From Daphnia carinata (taxonomy: Eukaryota; Arthropoda; Branchiopoda; Diplostraca; Daphniidae), in assembly GCF_022539665.2 (NCBI RefSeq), contig NC_081334.1:8712424-8776423 (forward strand): a stretch of DNA of 64,000 nucleotides, given 5' to 3'. Position 1 is the first letter of the stretch. Every line of letters starts with the position of its first letter. The translations under genes were made by a program, and so were the position numbers. The notes beneath the pieces were generated by a model, which worked only from the letters and a program-made list of their open reading frames with translations, was not told where the DNA came from and made no database searches. Below, one piece after another: positions 36,560 to 47,367 of this stretch.

Positions 36560-37705
36560 GAATATAGTATTATAGAATCTTGTGAATATAGTGTTATAGA
36601 ATCAGTTTCACGATCTACATTCAAACAGCATCAAATATACGTGTATTCAATGTGCATATAGTGTGACACAGTGAGTTTCAATATCTACATTCAAACAGCA
36701 TCAAATATACGTCTATTCAATGTGAATATAGTGTGATACAGTGAATTTCAATATCTACATTCAAACAGCATCAAATATACCTGTATTCAATGTGAATATA
36801 GTGTGATACACTGAGTTTCAATATCTACATTCAAACAGCATCAAATATACGTCTATTCAATGTGAATATAGTGTGATATAGTGAGTTTAAATAACTACAT
36901 TCAAACAGCAACAAATATACGTGTATTCGATGTGAATATAGTGTTATAGAGTGAGTTTCAATATCTAAATTGAAACAGCATCAAATATACGTGTATTGAA
37001 TATGAATATAATGTGATTCAGTGAGTTTCAATATCTATATTCAAACAGCATCAAATATACGTGTATTCAATGTGAATATAGTATGATACAGTGAGTTTCA
37101 ATATCTAAATTGAAACATCATCAAATATACGTGTATTCAATGTGAATATAGTGTTATAGAATCAGTTTCATGATCTACATTCAAACAGCATCAAATATAC
37201 GTGTTCAATGTGAATATAGAGTGATACAACGAGTTGAAATATATACATTGAAAGACTATCAAATATACGTGTATTCAATGTGAATATAGTGTGATACAGT
37301 GAGTTTCAATATCTACATTCAAACTGCCTCAAATATACCTGTATTCAATGTGAATATAGTGTTATAGAATCAGTTTCATGATCTAAATTGAAACAGCATA
37401 AAATATACGTGTATTCTATGGAATATATTGTGATACAGTGAGTTTAAATAACTACATTCAAACAGCATCAAATATACGTGTATTCAATATGAATATAGTG
37501 TGATACAGTGAGTTTCAATATATACATTAATACAGCATCAAATATCCGTGTATTCAATGTGAGTAGTTTTATAGAATCAGTTTCATGATCTACATTCAAA
37601 CAGTATTAAATATACATGTATTCAATGTGAATATATTATGATACAGTGAGTTTCAATATCTACATTCAAACAGCATCAAATATACGTGTATTCAATGTGA
37701 ATATA
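36560..37705 (+). repeat. 70-bp satellite, block 4 (forward)
   Basis: About 16 monomers in block 1 orientation. At the left junction the satellite shares TGT with C's gag and starts with a 28-bp partial duplication (36559-36601). At the right the array ends ...GAATATA at 37705 and continues without a target duplication into E's gag. Several monomers are shortened (37200, 37560). Confidence 0.95.
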
Positions 37706-39660
37706 AACTTCAACCCATTACCCTTTCGAAAGAGATCTACCCGTTCTACACGCAACTACGTACCCCTGAGTCAAGTAGATAACCCCGAAACTATTATACG
37801 ATCCAAGCGGATACGTGTCCAAGAAACCGACAGAACAAACCTATCCTTTGTAGATAAAATTGCTAATTTTTTTTCACCAAAGAAATCGACAAACCAGTCT
37901 AATTTAACAATAAACTGCGAAGCTCCAAACGGAGAGTATACTAAGATAGAGCCCATAACTACCGAACTAAGCCCTATTGTTCCGGCAACACAGACCGCCC
38001 TTATTCTTGAATCACTTAGCATAAGCGAACCCCCCAAAATCCGTCTAGGAATTGGCGAGGAAGACCAAACACAACTCAACACCCCGACAGATAATTCGGT
38101 TCTGGAAGAAACCAAACCGGTCAATAAGATCAGCATAGAACATAACGAAACCATCATACCCCACCACGATTTAGTCGACAATCACACCACACAAGAAACG
38201 GACGGAACTATCAGTGAAAACCTAACAAAAAACAAAATACCTGTCACTCCACACTCTTCCCCTACCACCCCCGACTCATTCTTCGAGTTGGTCGATCGCC
38301 TCTCAGGTCACCTCCACATTGCACCACCAAATACCAAGACACCACCGGCAAATATGCCATCACACACGCTCAACTCCACGTTAGAAGTCATTAACAATCC
38401 TATACCTTTTGTACCTTACGTCGTCACCATCAAATACTTACCGTAAAATCGAACGACGAAAAGGCAGGGAAGCTATCACCATGCTGAACCAACAACAAAA
38501 TTTTTCGGCAAGCCCCGCCGTTCGCTTCGATCGTTGGATTAAACTCTTCGACAACGTCGTGGATATGTCCAAGTGGGACAATTCCGAAATTATCAACATG
38601 CTGTCAACTAAAATGTCGGGCGAAGCTTACGACTTATTGCAGAATATCTATGAATCCAGCGATACTTACGAGTACGAAGACATAAAAAAACTCTTCCAAG
38701 AAAATTACCACGGTTCCGAAGACATCGACTTTTATCAAAGCCAGTTTGACGAAATTCAACGGAAACCAAAAGAAAACATTTTAAATTACGCCTATAGATT
38801 AAAAACTCTCTATAAACGAGCTTATCCCTCTAACTATCAAGAAACGCCAGAAGAACAAACAACTCAATTAAGACTACTTCGGCAAAAATTTCTGCAAGGG
38901 CTCGAACCTGAACTACAAAACATTGTAAGGCACAAAATGGTGTCTAGCTTCGAAGAATTGGTGTCTATCACACAGAAATACGCCAAGCGCGTCCACTCGG
39001 AAACGATAGAAAAAGACAAACGAATATTTGTCAATGCAGTGACTAATACACAAAACGATACAGCGATATTACAAGCAATCGAAAAGGAAAGTGACCACAT
39101 TAACTCAATCGCCTCCACCCTGAAGATAGCCACCACGAAGCCCACTCGACAAGAAACAAACACATCTCCTGATTTAAACAACAAAATCGACCGCCTAACG
39201 GATGTCATTACAAATCTCGGCAACCTCATGAGAACAAACTTCCGCCAAGAGAATGGAATCCGCCAACCAATAAGAAGCAACTCCAATTATTCCCCAAACC
39301 AATCAAAACAAGTCAGTTTCTCAAACCCCGCCCCACGCAACACTTTCACTCGCCAAGGCCAAACAGGCGGATTCTGCCAGCCATTCACAAACGCCTTCGG
39401 CCAAGGCGACGAAAATATCTCAGGTCAGCAACGTCCCCAACAAAACAGGTCAATGCAAAACGCCGTAGGGTGCTCCAACTGCGGTCTCACTAACCATAGC
39501 ACCGATCTTGCTTTCGATATTTAAAACGGCAGACAACACCAGGTACGCCATCTACCTGTTACGTTTGCCAACAGCTGGGCCATATAGCAAAGTTCTTGTC
39601 CCAATAAAAGAAACTTAATAAGGCCCAACGAAACTAACGACTCTATGAATCAGGGAAACG
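37706..39660 (+). pseudogene. Element E Gag, truncated and frameshifted
   Basis: First frame to 38446: basic start (R-K-R-S-T-R-S-T-R), F-F-S-P-K-K, then acidic Thr/Pro-rich. Second frame 38409-39524: capsid-like domain (F-D-R-W-I-K-L-F-D, then E-N-Y-H-G-S-E-D-I) similar to B, then an Asn/Gln-rich tail. A first knuckle is begun (C-S-N-C-G-L-T-N-H) but lost to a frame change near 39510; scraps of a second occur to about 39600. Confidence 0.8.
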
Positions 39661-39719
39661 AATAAGGGCCGGCCATAGAGAGGGGTCGTCGGAGAATAGG
39701 TCAGTAAGCTCTGAACTGT

Positions 39720-42700
39720 TACCATCAGTTGCAAAAATTACAGCATTCAGTAAATCAGCAGCCCCACGACTTTCGGTAGAAATTCACGATATTCCATTCA
39801 AAGCATTGTTCGATACTGGCGCGACCAGAAGCCTATTACATATAGATATTTTTAATCAAATAGCGTCGGAACATCAACTAAGTTGCTCGGAGTCCGACGT
39901 AGAATTATACGATGTGCACAATAGGAAATGGACACCAACTCTCTCTTTTTGTTTTCCCAGAGTATGGATTTACCTGAGGGAATATTTATAGGCAATTTTA
40001 TGGATGCTAGAAAAGATAGCGGGAAATATCAGATCGTCGTGGAAAATAAATCTAATAGGGCACATACTCTGCCGAGAGATAGTTCCATAGGAGAGGTAGA
40101 ATTCTCTTGTCAACTGATAAGCAAAGTTTCATCAGGTCAAGAGTCTGCTTCCTAGGCGAATCCTCCGGACAAGGAGTGCGTGCCAGAACCAGATGTAGAT
40201 CCCAAATATAAAAAAACCTTTGGCGGCACTTCTCAACGAATTTACCGACTTATTCGCGACAAAAGACTCTGGGCTAGGAAGTACAGGTCTAATAACACAT
40301 GTAATCGACACAGAGGGAAAAGGACCTATTCGACTTCGACCTTACCGTGCAGGCCAAGGCTAAAAAGAGGAATTAGAGAAACAGATAAAAGAAATGTTGC
40401 AAGCAAACGTAATACGGCATTCCACGTCCCCATGGGCAGAACCAGTAATTTTGGTAGTTAAGAAAACAGGAGAAATTCGTTTTTGCATCGACTATAGGAA
40501 ACTAAATAATTTAACAAAAAAAGACTCTTATCCACTTCCGAGAATTGATAGCACTCTAGACCGACTATACGGAAAGAAATTCTTTACAACTTTAGATTTG
40601 GCTTCAGGATATTGGCAGATCGAGCTAGAAGAATCATCTAAAGAAAAAACTGCCTTTATCGTAGAAAATAATCTTTATGAATTCATTAGAAAGCCTTTTG
40701 GATTGTGTAATGCGCCGGCTACCTTCCAACGATTAATGAACCATATACTTAGAGATGTAGCAGGACAAAAAGCTCTAGTATATTTGGATGACGTAATTAT
40801 TTTTTCCGACTCCTTCGAAAGTCATCTAAGCGACATTCGCGAAGTCTTTTCTTTAATTAAAAACGCGGGACTAAAATTAAAACTCAAGAAATGTCAATTT
40901 ATGAAGAAATCAGTAAATTAGCTTGGGCATGCTATTTCTACCGACGGCATCGGTCCCGACCCAGATAAAATAGACAAAATCGCCAACTATAAAATTCCAA
41001 CCTCAGCGGAAGAAGTGCGATCGTTTCTAGGCCTAGCAGGATATTACCGGCGTTTCATCGAAAATTTCGGGGCAATTGCCCAACCATTGACCGCAAAAAC
41101 CCATAAAAATGCATTAAACAAGCCCTTCGTTTGGACTGATGACGACCAAACAGCTTTCGAAAAACTCCGCACATGTTTAATCACTCCCCCGCTATTAGCC
41201 TACCCTAACATTGATCTCGTATTTTTATTATTCACCGATGCCTGCGATTATGGCATTGGCTCGGTCCTTTCACAGATACAGAACGGTGTAGAGAAACCCA
41301 TAGCATACGCAAGTCGGCAACTAAAACCGGCTGAACAAAAATACGCCACAGTAGAAAAAGATGCATTAGCCGTTGTATTCTCTATTAAACATTTCCGACA
41401 CTATTTACTAGATAAACCATTTACGGTGATTAGCGATCACCGCCCCCTTCAGTGGTTAGAAGAACAGAAAGACAACAACGGCAGATTAGGTCGTTGGCCT
41501 ATCTTATTAGCCGGTACCAATTACAAAATTAAGTACCGGCCAGGCCGTGTGCACCAAAACGCCGATTGTTTGTCACGCCTTCGCGTCGCCAATATTCGTG
41601 AGGATAACGTAGAAATAGATATCATAGCTGGCCAAACAGCAGACCCGTTATGCCAAGCAATAAGGAAATATCTGGACGACGGAGTTCTTTCAGAAGAGAA
41701 CGAAAAAAATATGCCAATTTGGGCAAAAGAAATTAATTTTTATCAAGTTACAAGCGGTGTGCTTTATAGAATAGAAACACCGACGGCAAAAAGCAAGAGA
41801 AATATTTTAAATCCCCAAGTTATTCTGCCCCTTACCTTACGTCGAGTAGTACTAAAACAAATGCATGACGAACCTATGTCAGGTCACCTTGCCTTCTTTA
41901 GAACCTATCTAAACGTTAAAAATAATTACTATTGGCCCACGATGAGAAAAGATATAAAAGAATACTGCTCTGCTTGTGAAACTTGCATCGCAAATACTAA
42001 CTCCAACCTCAGAGCCTTCCTCTTCCCACATGAACTAGCTAAATTCCCATTTCAGATTATAGGAATAGATTTTTTACGCCCCATCCAACCAATATCCCCT
42101 AACGGAAATAACTGTATTTGCGTCTTCACCGATTACTTCACGAAGTACGTAATTGCTGTCGCCCTACCCGACGAAACTGCCCGTACCACGGCCGAATGTG
42201 TATATAAAAATGTTGTCTTGACCCATGGGCCCCCACTAGCTATCGTCTCAGATAGAGGACCGAATTTTACCTCCGGTCTCTTTAAATACTTTTGCAAAAA
42301 ACTTAACATCGAACAAAGATTCACTACGGTATATAACCCGGCAAGCAATGGGGAAACGGAAAGATTTAACCGGACCCTCACGACTGTGTTAAGAAAAGAA
42401 CTCGTAGACGGGCAACATCATAATTGGGAAGACGTATTGGGAGAAATCTGTTTTGCGTACCGAGCATCCGTTCATTCCTCCACCAAAGAGTCACCCTACT
42501 ACATGATGCACGGCCGGGAGCACCAGTACCAAATGACCGATTCCGGAAGCACATCGCTACTCAAACTCGTGTAGAGGAACAATCCGATAGTGAAAACGAC
42601 CTCGACCAGAATATTGTGGAACGAAGCGATGTTACGGATGATATAGAGCTAGAAAATAGTACGCCTCAGAGTGCGGTCACATTGGAACCAACGAGTGCAA

Positions 42701-42834
42701 CCGTGTCAACCCCAGACGACGTGGTTCCCGAACACGTGGGCTATAACCCTACCGAAACCCCGAATGAAAACCTCCCACGGTTGCGTGCCAGGTCAACGAT
42801 CCGGCCAAGGACACGTCTTATAGCAGAAATTTAA
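39720..42834 (+). pseudogene. Element E Pol with integrase C-terminal deletion
   Basis: Protease D-T-G-A near 39813; frame changes at about 39930 and 40200-40390; RT from 40394 with F-C-I-D-Y-R-K-L-N, L-D-L-A-S-G-Y-W and Y-L-D-D; a TAG at 40919 where B has Tyr; then one open stretch to 42574 covering RNase H (T-D-A-C-D-Y-G-I-G) and integrase (H-D-E-P-M-S-G-H...C-x2-C; G-I-D-F; S-D-R-G; G-E-T-E-R-F). After M-H-G-R-E-H-Q-Y-Q at about 42530 the sequence jumps to the distal tail (F-R-K-H-I-A-T-Q-T). About 130 codons present in B, including the G-P-Y/F module, are deleted. The tail continues in another frame to 42834. Confidence 0.9.
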
Positions 42835-43039
42835 ACTAAAATACGAACAGCAGTGCGGATTTGTGGTGGCCTTATAAACATCTTGTTTTGACCTTAGGAA
42901 AAAAACAATAAACTAATAAAAAAGGTTAAGTGCTACAGCAAACACTCAAGTGGGACCGTCGCGACCGTTTACAACCAGGATGCAACGCCTTAACAAGTTC
43001 ATGAACTTTACGCCACATTGCAAGTGGGACGAAAAGGAG

Positions 43040-43047
43040 TATTTAAG
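43040..43047 (+). promoter_or_regulatory. TATA-like box before accessory ORF of E
   Basis: TATTTAAG, 57-64 bp upstream of the accessory ATG at 43104; counterpart of 17546-17553 in element B. A weaker TATAAA occurs near 42874. Confidence 0.3.
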
Positions 43048-43103
43048 CAACCCAAAAACGACGAACAAGCATCCACTTCACCTCCAGATCCAACAGAACA
43101 ATC

Positions 43104-43613
43104 ATGTCCGTTCAATGGGAACCCCTTACCGATGAAGACTGGAGCTTCATCGAAAACATCTGGAAGCAGGGGACCCCTTTAAACGGCACCATCAAGCTGG
43201 ACAACTCAAACGACAACGACGAGACAGCCAGCCTGCCAGACGACCGCTCCCCGTCCGAGAAAATAGGCGAAAGCCTAACAGACTCGGACTTAGATGCTTA
43301 CTTTTCAAACCCCGGCAGCCTGAACCACTTGGTCGAGGACGCATTCGGAAACACCGATTGGGGGAAGTTCCTGGCATTGGATCGCTATGTGACCCGTTTG
43401 AAGAACGGCACTAGCAACATAAAATGGACGCCGTTCGGCCTTCCTACCATGGAATGGCCACCTACTGATTTCATCCACAAAGCAAGGAAGGCGCTGGAGG
43501 CTCAGCCGAGCAACCTACCAGCAACCAGCCAAGGATGGCTGCCCACGGCCAGGGAAACACTACTAATATTTGTGTTTTCCATTATCATTGTATTTGTTGT
43601 CCTAAACATGTAA
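43104..43613 (+). CDS. Element E accessory protein with C-terminal membrane anchor
   Basis: Uninterrupted 169-codon frame with an ATG start, between pol and env. Not a family I recognise. The N-terminal 110 residues are acidic (D-E-D-W-S-F, T-D-S-D-L-D, V-E-D-A-F-G-N-T-D-W-G-K-F-L), the middle is Pro/Trp-containing (W-T-P-F-G-L-P, W-P-P-T-D-F), and the last 18 residues are a hydrophobic segment running to the stop, typical of a tail anchor. Element B has an ORF in the same slot without an anchor. It would act at a membrane if expressed, perhaps in budding or as a viroporin-like or receptor-modulating factor; that is speculation from topology alone. Confidence 0.55.
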   Translation: MSVQWEPLTDEDWSFIENIWKQGTPLNGTIKLDNSNDNDETASLPDDRSPSEKIGESLTDSDLDAYFSNPGSLNHLVEDAFGNTDWGKFLALDRYVTRLKNGTSNIKWTPFGLPTMEWPPTDFIHKARKALEAQPSNLPATSQGWLPTARETLLIFVFSIIIVFVVLNM

Positions 43614-44901
43614 TGTGCTGAATGATAACAATAACAAACAAAAAAAAACAAAAAAAAAACCCTCTTAACTTCCTTGGTCAAAAAAAAATTATAATAATAA
43701 TAATAATAAATAAATAAATACAGTAATGATACAACAAAAACAAAACCAAAACGAAAACAAACAAGAAATAAACAAACAACGAAACAAACAAAAAAAAAAA
43801 AAAAAAAAAAAAGCAAAAAAAAAAACAAAGTGACTGCAACTACATAGACGATACATATATGAAAGCACGTATCGACTCCTTTTTCTTTTCCCACACTACC
43901 ATTTCTTTCCGAACTTCTTTCTTTCTACCCCAGGGATACGCCGCGGGCAACAATATGGTGCGCCCTCTATGTTTCCCTCGCCTTCTCCATATAGCCATAC
44001 GAACTAAGCACCTTACTGCCGGCTCCCCACGTCCCACGGTAAACCCATGTCCCAACTTTTTACACGCGTGACACGACGATCACGCAGACCTTCCCTCCCT
44101 TCCGCCATCTTGTATGATGCTCCGGATACAAACGGATAAAAGTTCCCCACGCCTCTTACTTCAACGAACTCTCCACTAGCCATCTCTAATAAACACACCC
44201 CCACCCCACCATGCCCTTCTTCACGCTCCCGCAATAATTAAAGTCACCCTCCCTTGCGTGCAGGCTACCCTCCAACAAACCTTTTACCCCCCCAACCACC
44301 CTCCCTTCCGCCCACCATTCAGGATGTTTAGTATACAAACGGATACAAGTCGAACACCCCCATTACTCAAACAAACCCTCCACTAGCCCCCACCCCAGCA
44401 GGTCCATCTTCACGCTCCCGCAAGAGTTTAAATTACCCCCCCCCCCCCTGCGTGTAAACTCCCCTCCAACAAACCTTCTTTCCCCCAAACACCCTCCCTT
44501 CCGCCCACCGTTCAGGATGTTTAGAATAAAAACGGATACAAACGGCGTACGCGAACGTACGTCACCGTAGCTCTGTACCACCTCTCCCTCTCTATTGTCT
44601 CTACCTTCTCTTCATGAATTTTTCCTTCCCCATCCTCTCTCCACAGCAGCATTGCCATGTTCCTCCTGTAATTCTTTAGCGCGACCAGTACCCCCAACCG
44701 CTGCCCCCCCCCCATATAAGCTAAGATATTTTAGACCCGATCAGATACAGCCTCATAAGGCTAAATAGCCCAAGATATTTTGTGTCCCTCATTGTTCCAT
44801 ACGTATATGTTACCCCCCTTCAATAATTGTATTAAAAGTAAAAGAGTACTGCCAAGAAATATGGTAGTTAAACGAAGATGTTTTTTATGGTTACGTAGAT
44901 C
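43614..44901 (+). other. Element E spacer before env, pyrimidine-rich tandem repeat
   Basis: No gene. 43620-43830 is A-rich with poly-A and AAT/AAAT runs. 44095-44530 has an imperfect tandem repeat of about 190-205 bp, whose marker CCCTCCCTTCCGCC recurs at about 44093, 44300 and 44490, each followed by ACAAACGGATACAA-like sequence. The strand is C/T-rich throughout. By position it is the leader of the env mRNA. Confidence 0.55.
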
Positions 44902-46542
44902 ATGCTGACCCTTATCACGCTGACGCTACTGCTCTCATCGGCAGGAGCATTCCAAACCACGACATGCAACTGCAATAACCCGACGGGAGTTGGACTTCTC
45001 CAATTCTCCGACGGTCTGTGCGAGCCTGCCACGCGCGCTCCTCACACTAAGGTGGACTACCGAGTAATGACCGAAAAAAAGGCAGCCTTCAACTTCCCTG
45101 GATATATCTGCGGCAGATGGAAATCAATCAAACACATCACAATCAATTACGTGGGACAAGCCATAATCGTCCCGGAACGCATCGCCATGGAAACAACAGC
45201 CGTAGAGTGCGATATCATGAGGCAGTCAAAGCGATGCAACGAGAGCCCAATGACCATATCAGAAAACAAATGGGTATTCAATCAAGAGCCAGACGACGTA
45301 GGATATTGGCTAAGGACCACTACTGCGGTCACCATCAACTGCATGTTGGAAGAAGTCGTCCTCTCCCGATCCGATGGAGGCGATATAATTACCACACCAA
45401 TGGGAAAAGCCAACGTGTCGCACGGTTCAATATCTCATAATCACCTCACCTTATTCTGGATCGACACATATGGGAAAACAACCGATATCTCCCTCAGGCA
45501 AATAGAAAAAGGTGTAGGATACTGGTACGAATCATCAACAAACGGAACCTGGATTCTCCAAGATGACTCCAAACAACTAGACTTTCATGTACGTCGGATG
45601 TCACGTTGCCAGACAGTGAAATGCGACAAAAAGATCGACAGTTGGACCGTTGTTGGAGACAACCATTTATTCATCATCACATACCCGTTGGGCCCAGCCG
45701 CAGCCACCGTGCCTTCAATAATCAAAAACAGCACATCTAACGCGAACGACTTCCTAGACATCAACATCCGGCAAAACGCTAGGATCCAATATCTAGAAGA
45801 TGCCGCCATCCGCCACGAGAACGAACTCATCCGAATCGTCCAGAGCATACAATGCGACCAGCGCCGCGCCAAACACGCACAAGCTGTTTCAACTGCTCAA
45901 TACAATGGATGGTTGGCAGCCACACAACTGGGTCTCCGTCAGTGCGTGAAACTGATCGCAACCGGAAACATCGTCTCAGCCGTTCAATGCACACCCACAA
46001 CGGTCACTTTCACGATGGACATCACCATTTGTGGGCCACAGCCGTGGTTCGGAAATTCTACCATCGGCCGATCCGGTTGGAAACTAACGGAGTTCACACC
46101 ATGCTACTGGGCTGGTGGAATCGTTAATTTCAACGATAAACCGTATGCCTACCGTAATAACACGTGGCAACTGGTCGTAGCATCCGTCGTCGTTACGCAG
46201 CGTGACCTAGCCGACGCTTTCCGTTACCAAGACGTCGATTTCTACGAGTACCAGCATCAAACTAATCCCGCATATACAGATACGCTGGTTAGCCCCATGG
46301 ATGTAATGGCCGATATTACAGCAGCCATGAATGAATATGCCGCGACTGGGCCAAATCTAAACACAGGAGCATCGGCAAACGTCGTTTCGGCAGCTGAAAA
46401 AGCCGGTCTCGGCACTTTTACCAATTGGTTCAAGAATTTTAAAGTCTACTCGTTTATCATTCTACTTATCGCTGTCTTCCTTTTACTCGCTCGCGGCTGC
46501 TATGCCCTCGGACGTGAGGTACCGTGGTTTGATATGGTTTAA
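44902..46542 (+). CDS. env: Env glycoprotein of element E, intact ORF
   Basis: 546 codons without interruption, ATG at 44902, TAA at 46540. Type I membrane layout: signal peptide (1-17), ectodomain beginning T-C-N-C-N-N (C22, C24), many Cys, several N-x-S/T sites, a coiled-coil-like stretch around Y-L-E-D-A-A-I-R-H-E-N-E, then Q-Y-N-G-W-L-A-A and C-G-P-Q-P. A single membrane segment lies at about 514-535 with a short tail. Element B's env is collinear but broken. No furin-type R-x-K/R-R site stands out. The pattern suggests a captured fusion glycoprotein of the kind seen in arthropod mononega-like viruses; the alternative is a gypsy-lineage Env of unknown origin. An open env beside a broken pol is notable. 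Confidence 0.85.
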   Translation: MLTLITLTLLLSSAGAFQTTTCNCNNPTGVGLLQFSDGLCEPATRAPHTKVDYRVMTEKKAAFNFPGYICGRWKSIKHITINYVGQAIIVPERIAMETTAVECDIMRQSKRCNESPMTISENKWVFNQEPDDVGYWLRTTTAVTINCMLEEVVLSRSDGGDIITTPMGKANVSHGSISHNHLTLFWIDTYGKTTDISLRQIEKGVGYWYESSTNGTWILQDDSKQLDFHVRRMSRCQTVKCDKKIDSWTVVGDNHLFIITYPLGPAAATVPSIIKNSTSNANDFLDINIRQNARIQYLEDAAIRHENELIRIVQSIQCDQRRAKHAQAVSTAQYNGWLAATQLGLRQCVKLIATGNIVSAVQCTPTTVTFTMDITICGPQPWFGNSTIGRSGWKLTEFTPCYWAGGIVNFNDKPYAYRNNTWQLVVASVVVTQRDLADAFRYQDVDFYEYQHQTNPAYTDTLVSPMDVMADITAAMNEYAATGPNLNTGASANVVSAAEKAGLGTFTNWFKNFKVYSFIILLIAVFLLLARGCYALGREVPWFDMV

Positions 46543-46675
46543 TGTGGTTTAATATGGAAATGTTGTTGTAAACGCGCCCCCCTCCTACAGCAGTGTACCG
46601 ACCGCAGAATAACCGCCCAAGAGAACCCTAAATTTCTTTTGGATTGCAGGACGCAATCTGGTATGACGGGGAGCG

Positions 46676-47225
46676 ATGTAACGAATCGTCTAGCGAAGCC
46701 CCTTCTTACCCTCTCTTTTTCAAATAGACTAGAATTTTATAACTGTAGCCTTTTTTTTTACTTAAAGCCTTCATTTACTAACCTAGTTTTAAGACACCTT
46801 TAAAAATATAATAAATAACGAAGACATGTCCCGGTACGTCGGCTAAAAATAGATTTATTTTGGTTGGTCTGAGATTGCCCGAAATGGACTAAAGTTGCCC
46901 GACTGATTTTTAGCTATCGTTCAAATTCGTCCGATACCGTCCGAAATTGCCCGCCTATACCTCTCCAGGGCGCCCAAAATCGCCCGATACCGCCCGATAT
47001 CGCCGTCTATCTTTTAACACTGTCCCATAGGATGATTAACGTATAAAAAGCCATCGACAACTCGCAGTAGTTAGTCGTCCCTTGAGAGAGCTATCTCGTG
47101 TGTACCTCAGCATCCTTCTTAGCCGCTACCTCTTCCGCACAAGTTGAGCGTAAGTCCCCTTCTGGGTAATATTCGCTACTTGTCTTAGTTGCTCCTTAGT
47201 AGTCTATGCCCAAGTAAGTGTTACG
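46676..47225 (+). repeat. 3' LTR of element E (right end approximate)
   Basis: Starts TGTAACGAATCG after GACGGGGAGCGA, a PPT-like purine run. GTATAAAAAG at 47040 is a good TATA box with an Inr-like AGTTAGTCGTC 30 bp downstream. The U3 contains repeated GCCCGA/TGCCCGA words (46875-47000). The end at GTTACG is inferred. Confidence 0.7.
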
Positions 47226-47240
47226 TAATTTTATGGATTG

Positions 47241-47367
47241 GCGGAGAAAAAGGCCCAGACGAAAAAGGCCCGGACGAAAAAGGCCCGCAAAAAAGGCCCA
47301 TACGAAAAAGGCCCACACGAAAAAGGCCCACTTTTTTCCAAATTTAAAAGTGGGCCTTTTTCTCCGC
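47241..47367. repeat. AAAAAGGCCC tandem repeat with closing hairpin
   Basis: Six copies of AAAAAGGCCC at 13-16-bp spacing, then an A/T loop, then a single inverted copy. The outer arms GCGGAGAAAAAGGCCCA (47241-47257) and TGGGCCTTTTTCTCCGC (47351-47367) are a perfect 17-bp inverted repeat. The apparent peptides on both strands only mirror the period. Confidence 0.85.

Larger units (their letters stand above)
37706..47225 (+). mobile_element. Gypsy retroelement E (B family), 5'-truncated, intact env
   Basis: Same gene order as B: gag, pro-pol, accessory ORF, spacer, env, 3' LTR. The 5' LTR and gag start are missing; the gag frame emerges straight from satellite. The 3' LTR begins TGTAACGAATCG at 46676. 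Its right end, about 47225 (GTGTTACG), is inferred from the B LTR end and not proven, since no second LTR is present. Confidence 0.88.

Noticed and set aside
43502-43894. Minus-strand Phe-rich frame in the element E spacer
   Set aside because: Translation of poly-A tracts read in reverse; low complexity only.
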